NCBI GenBank assembly: GCA_963969495.1
Contig: OZ018323.1
Span: forward strand, 81,911,332 to 81,975,331
Source of the DNA: Ceratothoa steindachneri
Lineage: Eukaryota; Arthropoda; Malacostraca; Isopoda; Cymothoidae
DNA length: 64,000 bases
Reading direction: 5' to 3'
Position numbers and translations under genes: made by a program. The notes below the pieces were generated by a model, which did no database searches, had not been told where the DNA came from, and saw only the letters and a program-made list of their open reading frames with translations. This document shows positions 47,204 to 58,399 of the stretch, piece after piece. The stretch's first letter is position 1, and the number at the start of each line of letters is the position of its first letter.

Positions 47204-49330
47204 TTGTTTCTCTCCCTCCCGAAGGTAAGGTCTGTTGCCAGTCAATTAAAGAAACTTGACTTGAGAAGAGCAGACTTTGCAAGCCTTCGAGCTGGACTGA
47301 CTGACGTGAGGCTAGAAGTGTGCGATGCCGTTGAAGACTCGTGGAATAGTTTCAAAACCACATTCATGAGTCTTCAATCGCGTTTCATCCCTCTGAAATG
47401 CCCCCGTCTGTCTTCTGTTCAACCTAAGTGGTTTAATCGAGAAATCGGCCAACTGCTTAGGGAGAAGAGAAATGTGTACCGGCAATCGAAGATCTCGGGT
47501 GACTTTGACGAATACCGGAGGCTAGCCAGGAGAGTGAAGTCCAGCATAAGGGCGGCTAAGCGGTCTGAGGAACTCCGAGTGGCGAGACTCTGTAAAGGGA
47601 ATCCCAAGGAGTTTTTTGGATATGTGAACAGCCGTAAACCAATCCGTCGAACGATTGGCCCTTTGAGGAATGAGGAGGGGACATTAAAGCATTCAGATGC
47701 AGAAAATGCTAACCTCCTCAACGACTACTTCTCTTCAGTGTTTACTGAAGAGTGTGGTCCTATTCCCCAGCCGACGGATTCCTACTCGGGGGAAAAGCTG
47801 GAGGCAATGGACTTCACCGAAGGAGAAATAAAGAAAAAGATCGCTGACCTAAAGACGAATAAGTCCCCTGGACCGGACGGGTTTCTACCTAAAGTGTTGA
47901 AGGAAGTGTGCGATGAAGTATCACGACATCTGTGCGCTATCTTTAACATGTCAATCCGGACCGGATGCGTTCCTAGAGACTGGCGTGAGGCGGAGGTGAC
48001 TCCTATCTTCAAGAAAGGAGACCGTAACCAACCGTCGAACTACCGACCTATCAGTCTGACTTCGATAGTCGGTAAACTCATGGAAAGCATCATGGTGGAC
48101 AAAGTGACGTCGTATTTAGAGTCAAACCTGCTACTGAGGAGTTCCCAGCACGGCTTCCGAAGGCAACGGTCATGCCTGACGAACCTTGTGGAATTCTTCC
48201 ACTTCGTTTTCAGTGAGCACGATCGGGACAAGGCGGTGGATGTGGTCTACCTAGACTTTCAGAAAGCCTTTGATAAGGTACCACACCGCCGCCTTCTCCG
48301 GAAAGTGCGAGCGCTTGGCATAGACGGAAAGGTAGCCGGCTGGATCGAGAACTGGCTAAGTGGCAGACGGCAACGGGTGGTGGTAAATGGACAGTCTTCT
48401 GAGTGGGTGCCCGTTACTAGCGGGGTGCCTCAAGGTTCTGTCCTGGGACCACTACTATTCATCATCTACGTCAACGACATGGACGGTGACATGGTTGCCA
48501 AGATTTCCAAATTTGCCGACGATACCAAGCTTGGTATGAACGTTGCAAAGGATGGAAATACTGCCCGCCTGCAGGAAGATCTTGGGAAGATTGGGGAGTG
48601 GTCGGACACGTGGCAAATGCCTTTTAACGTGGGAAAATGCAAAGTGATGCATATCGGCCACAGAAACCCCCAATCTCAGTATATCCTTAAGGGCACTGCT
48701 CTTGAATCGAGTGACACTGAGAAGGACTTGGGTGTAACAATCACTAGTGACCTCAAGTTCTCGAAACAGTGCATTGAGGCGGAGAAAAAGGCCCAAAGGA
48801 TGCTAGGCTATATTAAGCGCCAGTTTGGTTATCGGAACCAGGAGATTGTACTGTGCCTGTACAACTCACTTGTCCGACCGCACCTGGAGTATGCCGTACA
48901 ATTTTGGAGTCCTTCATTGCGAAAGGACATCGCGAGATTGGAACGCGTACAAGCCAGGGCAACCAAGCTGATTCCCTCTATCCGACATAAAAGTTATGAG
49001 GATAGACTAAGGGAGTTAGATCTGTTCTCACTGGAAACCCGTAGACTGCGTGGTCAGCTCATCGAAGTCTTCAAAATACTTCGAGGGTTCGACAATGTTG
49101 ACTACCGGGATATTTTCACACTGAGTGAGAACAGAACGCGCAATCACGGCTTCAAACTTGAACTGAAGCGTTACAACCGCAATCTGTGTGGAAACTTTTT
49201 CACCTACAGTATCTGCGGTAAGTGGAACGCACTTCCAGTGGAAGTTGTCAACAGTGAATCTGTTGACCAGTTCAAGTCAAGACTAGACAAAGTCTTGAAA
49301 AGTGGCCGTTTATGGACGCAAAACAATTGA
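47204..49330 (+). CDS. Reverse transcriptase of a CR1-like LINE (partial ORF2)
   Basis: The frame of 708 codons opens with TTG rather than ATG; the real ORF2 start lay upstream and was lost. Residues 1-150 are the linker after the missing endonuclease (WFNREIGQLLREKRNVYRQS). The reverse transcriptase follows: NKSPGPDGFLPKVLKEV, ITPIFKKGD-like and NYRPISLTS blocks, VVYLDFQKAFDKVPHRRLL (motif A, Asp at about residue 351), GVPQGSVLGPLLFIIYVND (motif B, from about 407) and FADDTKLG (motif C, 437-440). Both catalytic Asp sites are intact. The C-terminus has PHLEYAVQFWSPSLRKDIAR and ATKLIPSIRHKSYEDRLREL. In an intact element this copies RNA into the nicked target; this copy lacks its own endonuclease and probably its promoter. 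Confidence 0.85.
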   Translation: MFLSLPKVRSVASQLKKLDLRRADFASLRAGLTDVRLEVCDAVEDSWNSFKTTFMSLQSRFIPLKCPRLSSVQPKWFNREIGQLLREKRNVYRQSKISGDFDEYRRLARRVKSSIRAAKRSEELRVARLCKGNPKEFFGYVNSRKPIRRTIGPLRNEEGTLKHSDAENANLLNDYFSSVFTEECGPIPQPTDSYSGEKLEAMDFTEGEIKKKIADLKTNKSPGPDGFLPKVLKEVCDEVSRHLCAIFNMSIRTGCVPRDWREAEVTPIFKKGDRNQPSNYRPISLTSIVGKLMESIMVDKVTSYLESNLLLRSSQHGFRRQRSCLTNLVEFFHFVFSEHDRDKAVDVVYLDFQKAFDKVPHRRLLRKVRALGIDGKVAGWIENWLSGRRQRVVVNGQSSEWVPVTSGVPQGSVLGPLLFIIYVNDMDGDMVAKISKFADDTKLGMNVAKDGNTARLQEDLGKIGEWSDTWQMPFNVGKCKVMHIGHRNPQSQYILKGTALESSDTEKDLGVTITSDLKFSKQCIEAEKKAQRMLGYIKRQFGYRNQEIVLCLYNSLVRPHLEYAVQFWSPSLRKDIARLERVQARATKLIPSIRHKSYEDRLRELDLFSLETRRLRGQLIEVFKILRGFDNVDYRDIFTLSENRTRNHGFKLELKRYNRNLCGNFFTYSICGKWNALPVEVVNSESVDQFKSRLDKVLKSGRLWTQNN

Positions 49331-49431
49331 GCAGCCATGTGCCCGCTCAATTGCTAGTCCAAAGGTACCCTCTTTGAATGGACCGTAAGGTCTCCTAGGG
49401 TACTTACTTTCCTTGTTACTCCTTGTTACTC

Positions 49432-49435
<4 letters not shown>
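47210..49435 (+). mobile_element. CR1-like LINE, 5'-truncated, young copy
   Basis: One uninterrupted reverse-transcriptase frame is followed by a short 3' untranslated region (GTCTCCTAGGGTACTTAC) and a terminal run with CCTTGTTACT repeated twice before a (TC)n tract. CR1-like elements end in short tandem repeats rather than poly(A). The endonuclease part is missing upstream, where AT-rich host-like DNA begins, so this is a typical 5'-truncated insertion. The lack of any stop in 708 codons implies recent insertion. Confidence 0.8.
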
Positions 49436-49499
<64 letters not shown>

Positions 49500-49509
49500 T
49501 CTCTCTTTC

Positions 49510-49543
<34 letters not shown>
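49434..49543. repeat. (TC)n followed by (TA)n microsatellite
   Basis: About 70 bp of CT units with a CACACA interruption, then about 17 TA units, directly after the LINE 3' end. Confidence 0.9.
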
Positions 49544-49544
<1 letters not shown>

Positions 49545-49719
49545 TATTTATAATTTTTTATTCATATTTTACTACTAAGCTGCTAATTGCGGCCCTAATT
49601 CTTTGTGAGATAGATCACACCAAATTTTCCCAAATTTTGGATGTTATTTTTCACCACCTGGCTTGTCACTTTTCACACAGTTATGTTTTATTTGTACTAC
49701 ATATTGGTCTTCCTATGGC

Positions 49720-50070
49720 TTTTCTAACCACTCACCTGTCTGGGCTCGGTGGTGGCCACTCCAAAATGGTGATCTTCATTTCTCCAAACCAATTGTTGGT
49801 ATGGTTGGATGTATGGCATGAGGCATTGTATTGCTGAACTATAACTTCATTTCTTGGTGTGTGAGTTGCAATTTCTCGATAGATGGATCTAAAACTTGTG
49901 ACAACGATGAGGTATAAGTTTTGGAGTTCGTTCTTCGATGGCTTAAAACCTTCTTCCCTTAACCCTGAAGAAGAGATACAGTCCCTACCATAATATAACC
50001 ACTTCTTTGCTTCATATTTAATACCACATAAGCAGGGTGAAATGCTTCTCTAACTCTTCGTCTCAAGAAA
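49720..50070 (-). pseudogene. Tc1-like transposase fragment
   Basis: Minus-strand reading in shifting frames gives AFHPAYVVLNMKQRSGYIMV (matching the FHP.Y..PTVKHGGGS.MVWG region), PSIEKLQLTHQE, VIVQQYNASCHTSNHTNNWF (the QQDNAPCHTS block, with the second catalytic Asp changed to Tyr) and ITILEWPPPSPD (the start of the third block). The helix-turn-helix part and the C-terminus were not found. It is a short dead fragment. Confidence 0.65.
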
Positions 50071-51970
50071 GTAGCCCCAGAAGTGCTGGAAATTCGTAAA
50101 ATTCTTCCAACAATTAAATTTTTAGTTAATTTTCTTTCGAGTGGTTTTGGTTTCGCGTCGGAACGTGGGTGTGTTTGTTTGTTTGTTTGTTTTTGTCAAT
50201 ACATAATGATTGCCTTTCTCAAAAGGATGCACCTCCCCTCCCCATGTTACTTAGTTCCTTAGATTTTTATCAATTTTAAGGGCGGATTGCTAAACTCTAC
50301 CTAGGCAAAAATGCATTCTTGTACATGTCTGTAAAGTAAATAATTGTATAACAATTTATTGTTTTATAAAAAAACTCCGAAAACTGCGTCTTTCTCCTTA
50401 CATATATTGCAATTAAATTTGAGTATCTGTAAATATATAGGTATTTTTCGTTGCACAGGAAAACCGATTATTCTCGGAATGTTCTTCGGTGCGAAGTGAC
50501 TTAAATTCTTGCAACTCTTCATTTTGACTCTAAAATTTTAAAAAGGTAAATCCAGAATTAAACTCCAGTCAGTCTTAAATTCCTCTTTGTGTCTTAATTA
50601 AAGTTTTAACTACCTTTAGTTCGATTTATAATTCATTTTAAAGGAACTTTGTGCATATACCAGTATACATAATGACTTGACAGCTAAATTGCTTGAGTGG
50701 TATTTTCACATTATTTCAATTATTTTAAACCAGTCTCAAATTTACCTACTGTATTTTCGAATATTCACTCTTTGAATTATTCGGTTTTTGTCCTTTACTC
50801 AACTTGGTAAGTTATTATTTTGCTCTTATAAATTTTAAAATTCAATTTTTTAATTTTACATTATAATTCATCCCTTTTTCTCTGTGTCCTATAACTTTAT
50901 TATAATTTGTGGAATTAATTAATATGAAGTATCTTGATTCACCGCTTAACTTTTGGATGTTTTGTGCGACTGTAATTTAGCAATAGATTTTGGGTTCCAT
51001 TGAGTTTTTATTTTTAAATATACCTTTTTATTTGCTAATTAATTATCGTGCACCATTAAAGGAATTGGCTAAATAATAAAAATAGAAAGTTTCGAAGAGT
51101 TCTAACTAGACATTTTCCGTTTCTTGGTCATGCTTTTCATCTTCTCAACAATAAAACAAAGTAAATTACGACGTCTTTCTTCTTTATTTCTAAAGACATC
51201 TTGAAGGACTAAACAAAGACAAAAGGAAACGGCTTAAATAGTAAAGTGGGCCCCACTTTCCCAAAATCTTAAGTAGGAGGGAAAATAGTGGGCAAAATAT
51301 TAAAGTGACGTCTGAGATGGATCTAACAAAAACGACCCAGAGAATTTATGTTGAAATTTAGGAGTGCCAACACATACACATTATTTAATGTTTCTAGAAA
51401 TATAATTGGTAATTTCAATGAATGATCATGTACTAGCTCAAATGAGTGCAAAAATAAAACTATCATTTACCTTGTTTTTTTTAAACGTACCTGAAATTCT
51501 TTCCCAGATTTTTAATGGACATATTTTTTACGTTCTTTGGAATAAACAGTTACTGGGAGAAGGGAGCAGCAGTTCCTGTCCAGAGTTAGGTGTATTATTC
51601 TTTTAATACTGGACAGAATGATATTGGCAAATCAAGCTCAGAATATGTGAAAAGGAAATTAAACAAGAAACAAAAATAGAACAAGAAATGATGGAAAAAC
51701 AACAACGCAAAGTGTTAATGGACTGCTATCCTGAGGAGATGGCGGACCAGCCTCTTAAATAGAGTGGGGTTATAAGATTCATGATAAATAGTGTAGGCCA
51801 AAGAGCTTCACACTCTTGCTGTGAAGAGAATGGGAGTTTTCAGCTTGTTTTATCCCGGAGTTAACTATTTATACACAAAAATCGTGTGAATTTGAAACGT
51901 AGCAGGCATTACACGGCTGTGAGAGTAGATGTAGCATACACTTATGTAATTCGTGAGAGCAATACCCAAA
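50071..51970. other. AT-rich spacer
   Basis: (GTTT)n at about 50,171-50,193. The 66-codon frame at 51,406-51,606 has no motif. No gene recognised. Confidence 0.45.
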
Positions 51971-51978
51971 ATAGTACC

Positions 51979-52012
51979 TATAAAAGAGGAAGAGTGGGCG
52001 GAGTATCAGTTA
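51979..52012 (+). promoter_or_regulatory. TATA plus initiator core promoter candidate
   Basis: TATAAAAGAGG begins at 51,979 and TATCAGTTAGTC follows, with the initiator A at 52,008, 29 bases from the TATA start. Both the sequence and the spacing fit an arthropod RNA polymerase II core promoter. A GGGCGG word lies between them. No open frame or recognised exon follows within the next few hundred bases, so it may belong to an LTR, a non-coding transcript or an untranslated first exon. Confidence 0.45.
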
Positions 52013-52849
52013 GTCCAAGACGTTCTACTATTAATTTCTAAATTATAGTGGTCAAAGGAGACAGGGAATTTTCTTGAAAAGTTGGTCAAAAGATAAATCA
52101 ATGTTTTCAGCTTCAAACATTATATAATATAACCGTTGACATTATAATAGATTTTTTGTTCGTACTTTAAATCTAAATATTAAATATGAAAAAAGCATAA
52201 TTTGAAGCTTATGTTATAAACTAATTTATTTCTTTGTCAAATATTTTCAGCTCTCACGTACCGAACCAGTAATTACTCCGTTGGATTATGTATCAAGTTT
52301 TCGTATTCAAGAGCCTAAAAACAAACAGATATTCGCATGAACATTACTGCCGCTATACGAACGCATTTAAGATTTCGTGGAGTAGGATCATCACTCAAGA
52401 CACCTTGAATAACCATTGATATTATTGGCACGTATGCTTATCATTTATACTGTTCATATAAACTCACTTTCTGGAAAATACCTTTATTTTGTTATTTCTC
52501 AATAAGTTATAATTTAAAGCGAAATTTGGCAATGCAACCCCATCTGAAATAGTGGTGTTTTATCCTTACTTGTTTTTTAGTCGACTTTATGGAGTTCAGT
52601 ATATGTGCTTGATCTTTTTACTAATTGTTCCAGCATCTTATTGTTGGCCTTTTTTCCAATAGTCTCATTTATTTTTTGCATTATACGAACTTAACTCATT
52701 GTCATTGGCATATATTTTTCCACTGTAAAATCGTTTCTGTTATATTATTGCTGGAGGCCTCTTCATAAATATTCCTATAGAAGTGATCATTTGTAATATT
52801 TGAAAGTATTCATTTTACGTTGAATGAAAAATTTCAGTGGATTTGTTCT

Positions 52850-52852
<3 letters not shown>
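52013..52852. other. AT-rich spacer after the promoter candidate
   Basis: No coding exon, donor site of note, or element end was recognised. Confidence 0.4.

Positions 52853-52927
<75 letters not shown>
52853..52927. repeat. (TA)n microsatellite
   Basis: About 37 TA units. Confidence 0.95.
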
Positions 52928-52930
<3 letters not shown>

Positions 52931-53239
52931 ATAAAAAACACACTTTAGTAGGAACTCTTTTTTACATTACAGGACTAGTTTTGGTATCTACTATCATCTT
53001 CAACTGTACATTGAAAAGACTGGACACGTAAATGCTTAATCTATAGTAGAAGATGTGGACAAAAGATCACAGGGAAGGGAGAGAAGAAAAGGAAAGTATA
53101 GATTAAGGAGCAGGCAAATTTATAACGGTTTTCGAAGCAAGTTTTGGTCCGAAATTATTTTCAATAACTGTTAAATTAAATGAGCACCCAGACATATTGT
53201 AATTTGGCATTTGTTTAATCAATTTTATCAGACGTATAA

Positions 53240-54065
53240 TAAAGTCAGTTTACGCTGTTTAGATGAAGCAGGAATTGAACCTCTCCACAACAACGTTACA
53301 TTGAATTTTGGCAAAAATTTGTCTCTACACGCTTACAAAATTTTATTGACACAAGAACTGAAGACTGCTGATAATTTGAAGCGTCGTACATTCGTCAATT
53401 GGGTACACGAGCAAAGACAAGCTGATGATGATTTTTCGCAAAAAATCATCTTTAGTGATGAAACCTATTTTCATCTTCGTGGATTCGTTAATAAGCAGAA
53501 TTGTCACATTTGGGTTCATGAAAATCTCTGTAAGATTGTTGAAAAGCCACTGCATACAAAAAAGGTCACAGTTTGGTGTGCACTTTTTGCTAGCGGAATC
53601 ATTGGGCCGTATTTCTTCGAAAATGATGCCGGGAATTCTGTTACGGTGACAGGCGAGCGATACCGTGCAATGATAACCAACTTTTTATGGCGGAATTGAA
53701 TTTTATGGATGTCGAAGATTTGTAGTTTCAACAGGACGGCGCGACATGCCACACAACCAATGCAACAATGGCATTATTGAATAAAGAGTTCCCAGGTCGC
53801 ATCATCTCTCGAAACAACAAGGTCAATTGGCCACCATGATCGTGTGACTTGACGCCTTTAGATTTCTTCCTTTGGGGTCATCTCAAAAGTAAGATCTATG
53901 CCAACAAGCCAACAACAATTTAACAGCTGAAGGATGAGATAATAAGGCATATTGGTGAGATCGAGGAGCAACTATGCAGAGACGTCATAAAAAATTTTGA
54001 GCATCGAGTGGAGGTGTAACGCCGAAGCCTTGGCGAACATTTAGGCAATATTATCTTTCACAAAT
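53240..54065 (+). pseudogene. Tc1/mariner transposase, DD41D-type spacing, inactive
   Basis: Plus-strand blocks: LSLHAYKILLTQELKTADNL, RRTFVNWV, QKIIFSDETYFHLRGFVNKQ (first catalytic Asp), KKVTVWCALFASGIIGPYFF, then after a +1 frameshift near 53,690 AELNFMDVEDL, FQQDGATCHTTNATMALLNK (second Asp), VNWPP, SCDLTPLDFFLWGHLKSKI (third Asp in PLD) and a C-terminus to about 54,060. Counting codons from the second Asp to the Asp of PLD gives 41 intervening residues, i.e. DD41D. The helix-turn-helix half is missing at the 5' side, and in-frame stops occur before FQQD and after WPP. No TIRs found. Confidence 0.8.
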
Positions 54066-54070
54066 AATTG

Positions 54071-54963
54071 CCATGACTTAAATAACATGATCAATAGTGA
54101 AATAAATAAATTTTCCCCAATAACACTTTTTTATTTACTGCTAAATTTGATCCGTCTTAATTATATATAAATATATAAAATATTCAATCAAATAATCGCA
54201 ACGTAATGTGATTAAAATGCTTGAAAATCACAAAAGAAAATAAAACACAAGATATCCCAAGTGTTGCCTTCGTCAGGAGCACAAAAGATAATGAACAAAA
54301 TTGAGTCAAAACAATCAGAGGCGACGAACCCAAACAAATGGAAGGTTGCATATTTTAAATGAAACGAATTTACTAATGAACATAAAATAAAAATAAAATG
54401 CGGGGTAATAATTTTTTAGACAAATTAAATTTCTATTGTTGAAGAATTATATAAATTCCAAATATTTCTAATTTAAATAAACCTTCATTTTGATTTTAAT
54501 TTAAATTTACTTTTGGGAATAGCTAATTAATGCAGATTCAACTAAATTTTTCTCAAAATATTATGTATATATACAAGAACATTCGCATTTGGCCAATCTA
54601 TTTCATGGTCGAAAGTAGATATATAAATAAAGAGGGTATTTAAAGTTTTCCCTGGCCAACAACTGTAGATAAGCTGCTTAATATGAGCAAGGTTTACAGT
54701 GGATATCATAATTGCAAGAAGAATGATTAGGAATTCAGATTTTAATTAATAATTTTGAAGGAGAGAATTAGTGCCAAAGGAAACATTATCATTAAAATAT
54801 TCTAATAATTCAGGCATAATTGAAAGCTGGTCATTGTAATGTACGACTAATTTATTAATCGAGGTAAACATTGCTCTGTATTTTCCCTAGAAAGACTTTT
54901 TAGCTGAGATAAAAAATATCAGTTAAAACTTGAGGAAAATATATTAAGTTGATATTTTTTATA
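54071..54963. other. AT-rich spacer
   Basis: 54,150-54,310 holds an impure TA tract and CCTTCGTCAGGAGCACAAAA, a word type seen beside TA arrays. No gene. Confidence 0.4.
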
Positions 54964-55795
54964 TTAGGTTGAGGAATAAGTTCTTGCGTTTTTTTTAATG
55001 TTGTGTTGATTTAAGTTTTGTTCACGTGATTTGTGCACATATTAAGAAACAATAATACATAATGCAAGCAAAATTTGCAAAGGTTAGACTACATCTCTTA
55101 ACAGCGTAGACTATTAGGCTTTTGCTTAGGCTACGTCTTGAAGTTGAGTAATAAGTCATTGCGGTTTATTTCAAAGGTGTGTTAATTTAATTTTCGTTCT
55201 GTAGCCTCAAAATGGAATGTCAAGTTGAAAGAAAAGCGCATTTTCGACACTTGTTATTCATTTTCAATCGAGACGGGAACAATGCAAACGCAGCCAAAGC
55301 TCGTTGCGATATTTGTGCTGTGTACGGAGAAAGTGCTTTATTAGAAAGGACAGCTCAATGGTGGGTTTCACGTTTCAAAAACGGTCATTTCAATCTTAAT
55401 GACCAAGAACGTTCTGGTCGCCCCATTAATTTGGATGAAGATCGATTGAACGACCTTCTTCATGAAAATCATCTTCAATCGACTAGAGAATTGGCTGTAC
55501 AATTGGCGTTGATGAGAAAGTCAAAAACTCGGTTTATGAGTTCGGCACGCTTTAAGCGAAAGCAACAAACTTCAACGCTCCACGATTGCCGCAGGTTTGC
55601 TTGCTCGTCAAAAGGCTCCTCGCGGATATAAGGACATATTTCTTTCCCCCATCATCACTGGCGACTAAAAGTTGTGTGTTTATGTTAACATGAACCATCG
55701 AAAACAATGGCTTAGCCCCAATAAAAAGCCACTTTCGAGATTAAAGCAAGGACTTCATCGACGAAAGACGATGCTGTGTGTGTGGATATATCGAG
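54964..55795 (+). mobile_element. Mariner element, 5' part, with a duplicated end
   Basis: TTAGGTTGAGGAATAAGTTC (54,965) has the look of a mariner terminal repeat (compare TTAGGT..TC.CATAAGT) and is preceded by TA. A second, diverged version (AAGTTGAGTAATAAGTCATT) begins at 55,141, 176 bp farther on, and both continue similarly for about 55 bp. The transposase remnant starts 70 bp after the second copy. The 3' half and right TIR are missing. Confidence 0.65.
55212..55795 (+). pseudogene. Mariner transposase, N-terminal half
   Basis: The frame starts at an ATG (55,212). It carries the mariner helix-turn-helix: AHFRHLLFIFNRD, NAAKARCDICAVYGESAL, TAQWWVSRFKNGHFNLNDQE, RSGRPINLDEDRLNDLLHEN and QSTRELAVQLA. 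After a frameshift near 55,560 it continues AGLLARQKAPRGYKD, ITGD.KLCVYVNMNHRKQWL and LHRRKTMLCVW. The first catalytic block (normally TGDEKW) has a stop in place of Glu. The trace ends near 55,795, before the second and third catalytic Asp. Confidence 0.85.
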
Positions 55796-56066
55796 CGTCA
55801 GGCTAAGTTACATTTGATCTTCCGCTTGCTAGCTGTTGCAGGGGGTGCTAAGACAGGAAGGGTCGTATAAAACTTCCACAGCATGTAACTGCGTCCATCA
55901 AGCTACACTGGTCCCTCGGGCCAATCTCACAGAAGGCGCAGCTGCACTTAATTGTGGTAATGGTGGCGGAGGCCTGAAGCACAGGTTCTGGGATCAAAGG
56001 CTTTCTCTCTAAATATCCTAAGCGGTCGGAGAGATCAGAGGTTATCTCCTCCTAGTGAGTGATTAG

Positions 56067-56075
<9 letters not shown>
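55796..56075. other. GC-richer unassigned segment
   Basis: It abuts the broken end of the mariner and differs in composition; it may be the element that truncated it. No domain, box or terminal repeat recognised. Confidence 0.3.

Positions 56076-56150
<75 letters not shown>
56076..56150. repeat. (TA)n microsatellite
   Basis: About 37 TA units. Confidence 0.95.
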
Positions 56151-56153
<3 letters not shown>

Positions 56154-57800
56154 CAGATTTAGCATGCTCTGTTTTTATATTGAGTAAAAAAAAATGTAAA
56201 TACATTGAGTGAAGCTCTTATAAGCCATTCGCTTCCAAATATGAAAAAAAATGGAATTCTGTTGACAAAATATAAAAGAAGAGATGTGGCATCTTTAAAC
56301 CACTATTGAGCCGTCGAGTCAGGTATTTTTTATTATTCTTCTGTAGTAAAGGAAAGCGTTTTGGGATGAATTTAGTGGGATTTTTTATTAGATAAAAGGA
56401 GTTCAGGTGCACTTAAAAATTTCAGTTGGGGTTTATTTCATGATTAACCCTATTTCATCATTGTGGTGGTGTAATTAGAGAAAAGAATCAACGTAACGTT
56501 ACGTGATTTGATATCATGATTTATATTTATCCTCCAAAACACCTAAAATTCATGAGTTTTGGAAAAGAATGTTAGTTTTTTACTTTAAAACAAATACCCA
56601 CTAGGTTATACACCAAAGAAGGTTCGTGAAGATTAGTTAAGTAAGTAGATAAGATAGAGGAAGCGAAAAGGTGTGAAAGACAAATAGTCGCTTATCCACT
56701 GCCTGAATTGTACCTGGGAAAACACCAAATTCCTTAGATGAAAGAAGCGTCACATTCTTATACATGCTACACTTAAATAGCTAAGACTCCATGCAGTGTG
56801 TACACTATTTAGCAGATAGGACGTGCAATTTCTCCACGTTTCTGCTGTAGTACACCCTAAAAGCCAAAAAAGCCCCAAAGGTCCATTTGAGGAGTTTCCA
56901 AGAAAAACGAAGAAAGCAAAGGCCATAGGATTCACTCACAGCCACCAGCAAAAAACAACTAACAAACCACTATACTAATCAGATTAGTATATTAACAAAT
57001 TAAAGGGGATCGAATTAAATACCGTTCGCTCTAATTTGGGTAGAGAACTGCAACCAACAATACTGCCAGGCTCCTTGGTATTGTTTTTCTTTTTTGGACA
57101 AAGTTTCGACCCACGGATTTACACTTATCGCCGTGTGCACCTAAGATTCATACAGGAATTCCTCAAGGAATCTCCACTGCCATAACTCTTTCGCAGCAAA
57201 AGTAAGATTTGGAAAGATCGTCTTCTTAACGTGCTCTTTTCCTGCTCGCGATGGAAAGTGTAAAGTGATAAGAAAAGATGAAAGGAGTAAGGAAGCAAAT
57301 CGCTAGCATCATTTAATCTTTCTTATTTTTCTTTCTCCCTTTCTTCTCCTTCACTGGATGTTAGCGACTCTGCTTCCTACTTTATAATTGTAACATTAGA
57401 AAATTACTTTTCAAATTTGGCTTTAAACCTCCTTTCTTATCTGTGCTCCCTAGTAAGTAATATTTACATTTCAAAAATAATTGTAGTCAATATTTAAAAT
57501 ATTAACTACTCGGGTAGAGAGATTATTCGACAATTATGGAATTTAATAACTAACCTCATTTTGGCCTATGGTTGTGGTGAAATGCTTGCTCACAATTTTG
57601 AATCTATTTGACCAGTGTTTGCTCTATCTTCAAACTCTAAGTGTAGTCTTTAGGTAATATTACTGAATCTTTTACTTCATTAAACTCTGCAATAATTTGC
57701 CCACGGTTAATATCTAAGCTTTGGAATTAGTTTGATTGCCTTAAGTTATACTCCTTCTCTGAGTGCTACACGTTTATTTAAAAAGGAGGACCAAAGCTGT
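56151..57800. other. AT-rich spacer
   Basis: Small minus-strand frames (56,412-56,218 and 56,935-56,750) are without motifs. Nothing recognised. Confidence 0.4.
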
Positions 57801-57859
57801 ACTGCGTATTCAATATTAAACATGAAGTTCCGGTTATTTTATCTTTTCACTCTGTCTTT

Positions 57860-58330
57860 CTTGGCAGCTTCACACACACCCTTATATAAAGCCCATATAA
57901 GACATAATTTGAAATCTAAGGATATATTTTGGTCCCTTAATCTTCGAAATGATATGTTATCCTTAAAATGTGTTCAACATGGGGCAACGAAGTTAATTCC
58001 AGAACTTAAAAATCAACATATAAGGCCAAGCGGCTCTAACTTAATTTTCTTTGACTGGGAAACCGTCATTTGCGCGTTTAGCTCATCGAAATCGTTAAAA
58101 TACCAATTGGTTTCACTAATATAAAGAATGAGATATGAGTTGAGTGAGATACTTAATTACCTACTAGAAATACAGACTTTAGCTTATTAACAAAATAGTT
58201 GATTTTGCTATAGCGAAAATATTTTTTCGTAGATAATTACTCAATATGGAATAATTTTCCCTTACAAGCAGTTGGAAGCATTTTAATAATGTTAAAGAAC
58301 ATATTATTTTAACATATAAAATTAGAATAA
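57860..58330 (+). pseudogene. CR1-like LINE, C-terminal fragment
   Basis: On the plus strand, DIFWSLNLRNDMLSLKCVQH and GATKLIPELKNQ match the FWSPSLRKDIARLERVQARA / ATKLIPSIRHK region of the intact LINE at 47.2-49.3 kb. The trace goes on, in shifting frames, to a WNNFPLQAVGS block near 58,250-58,280 that corresponds to the WNALPVEVV region near the LINE C-terminus. No RT core is present upstream. It is an old fragment. Confidence 0.65.
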
Positions 58331-58399
58331 AGAGCAACATTGCGTATAACTGATGTATAATTTATATCCTCTATTCCCTTTCTTCTGATTTTCTTTCCT

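Noticed and set aside
47204..49330. Host gene encoding a reverse transcriptase
   Set aside because: There is no start codon, the upstream part is cut, and the 3' end has the short repeats of a CR1-like insertion.
55650..55670. Another composite-repeat tail (GGCGACTAAAAG)
   Set aside because: This is the mariner TGDEK catalytic block with a stop; the remaining tail sequence is absent.
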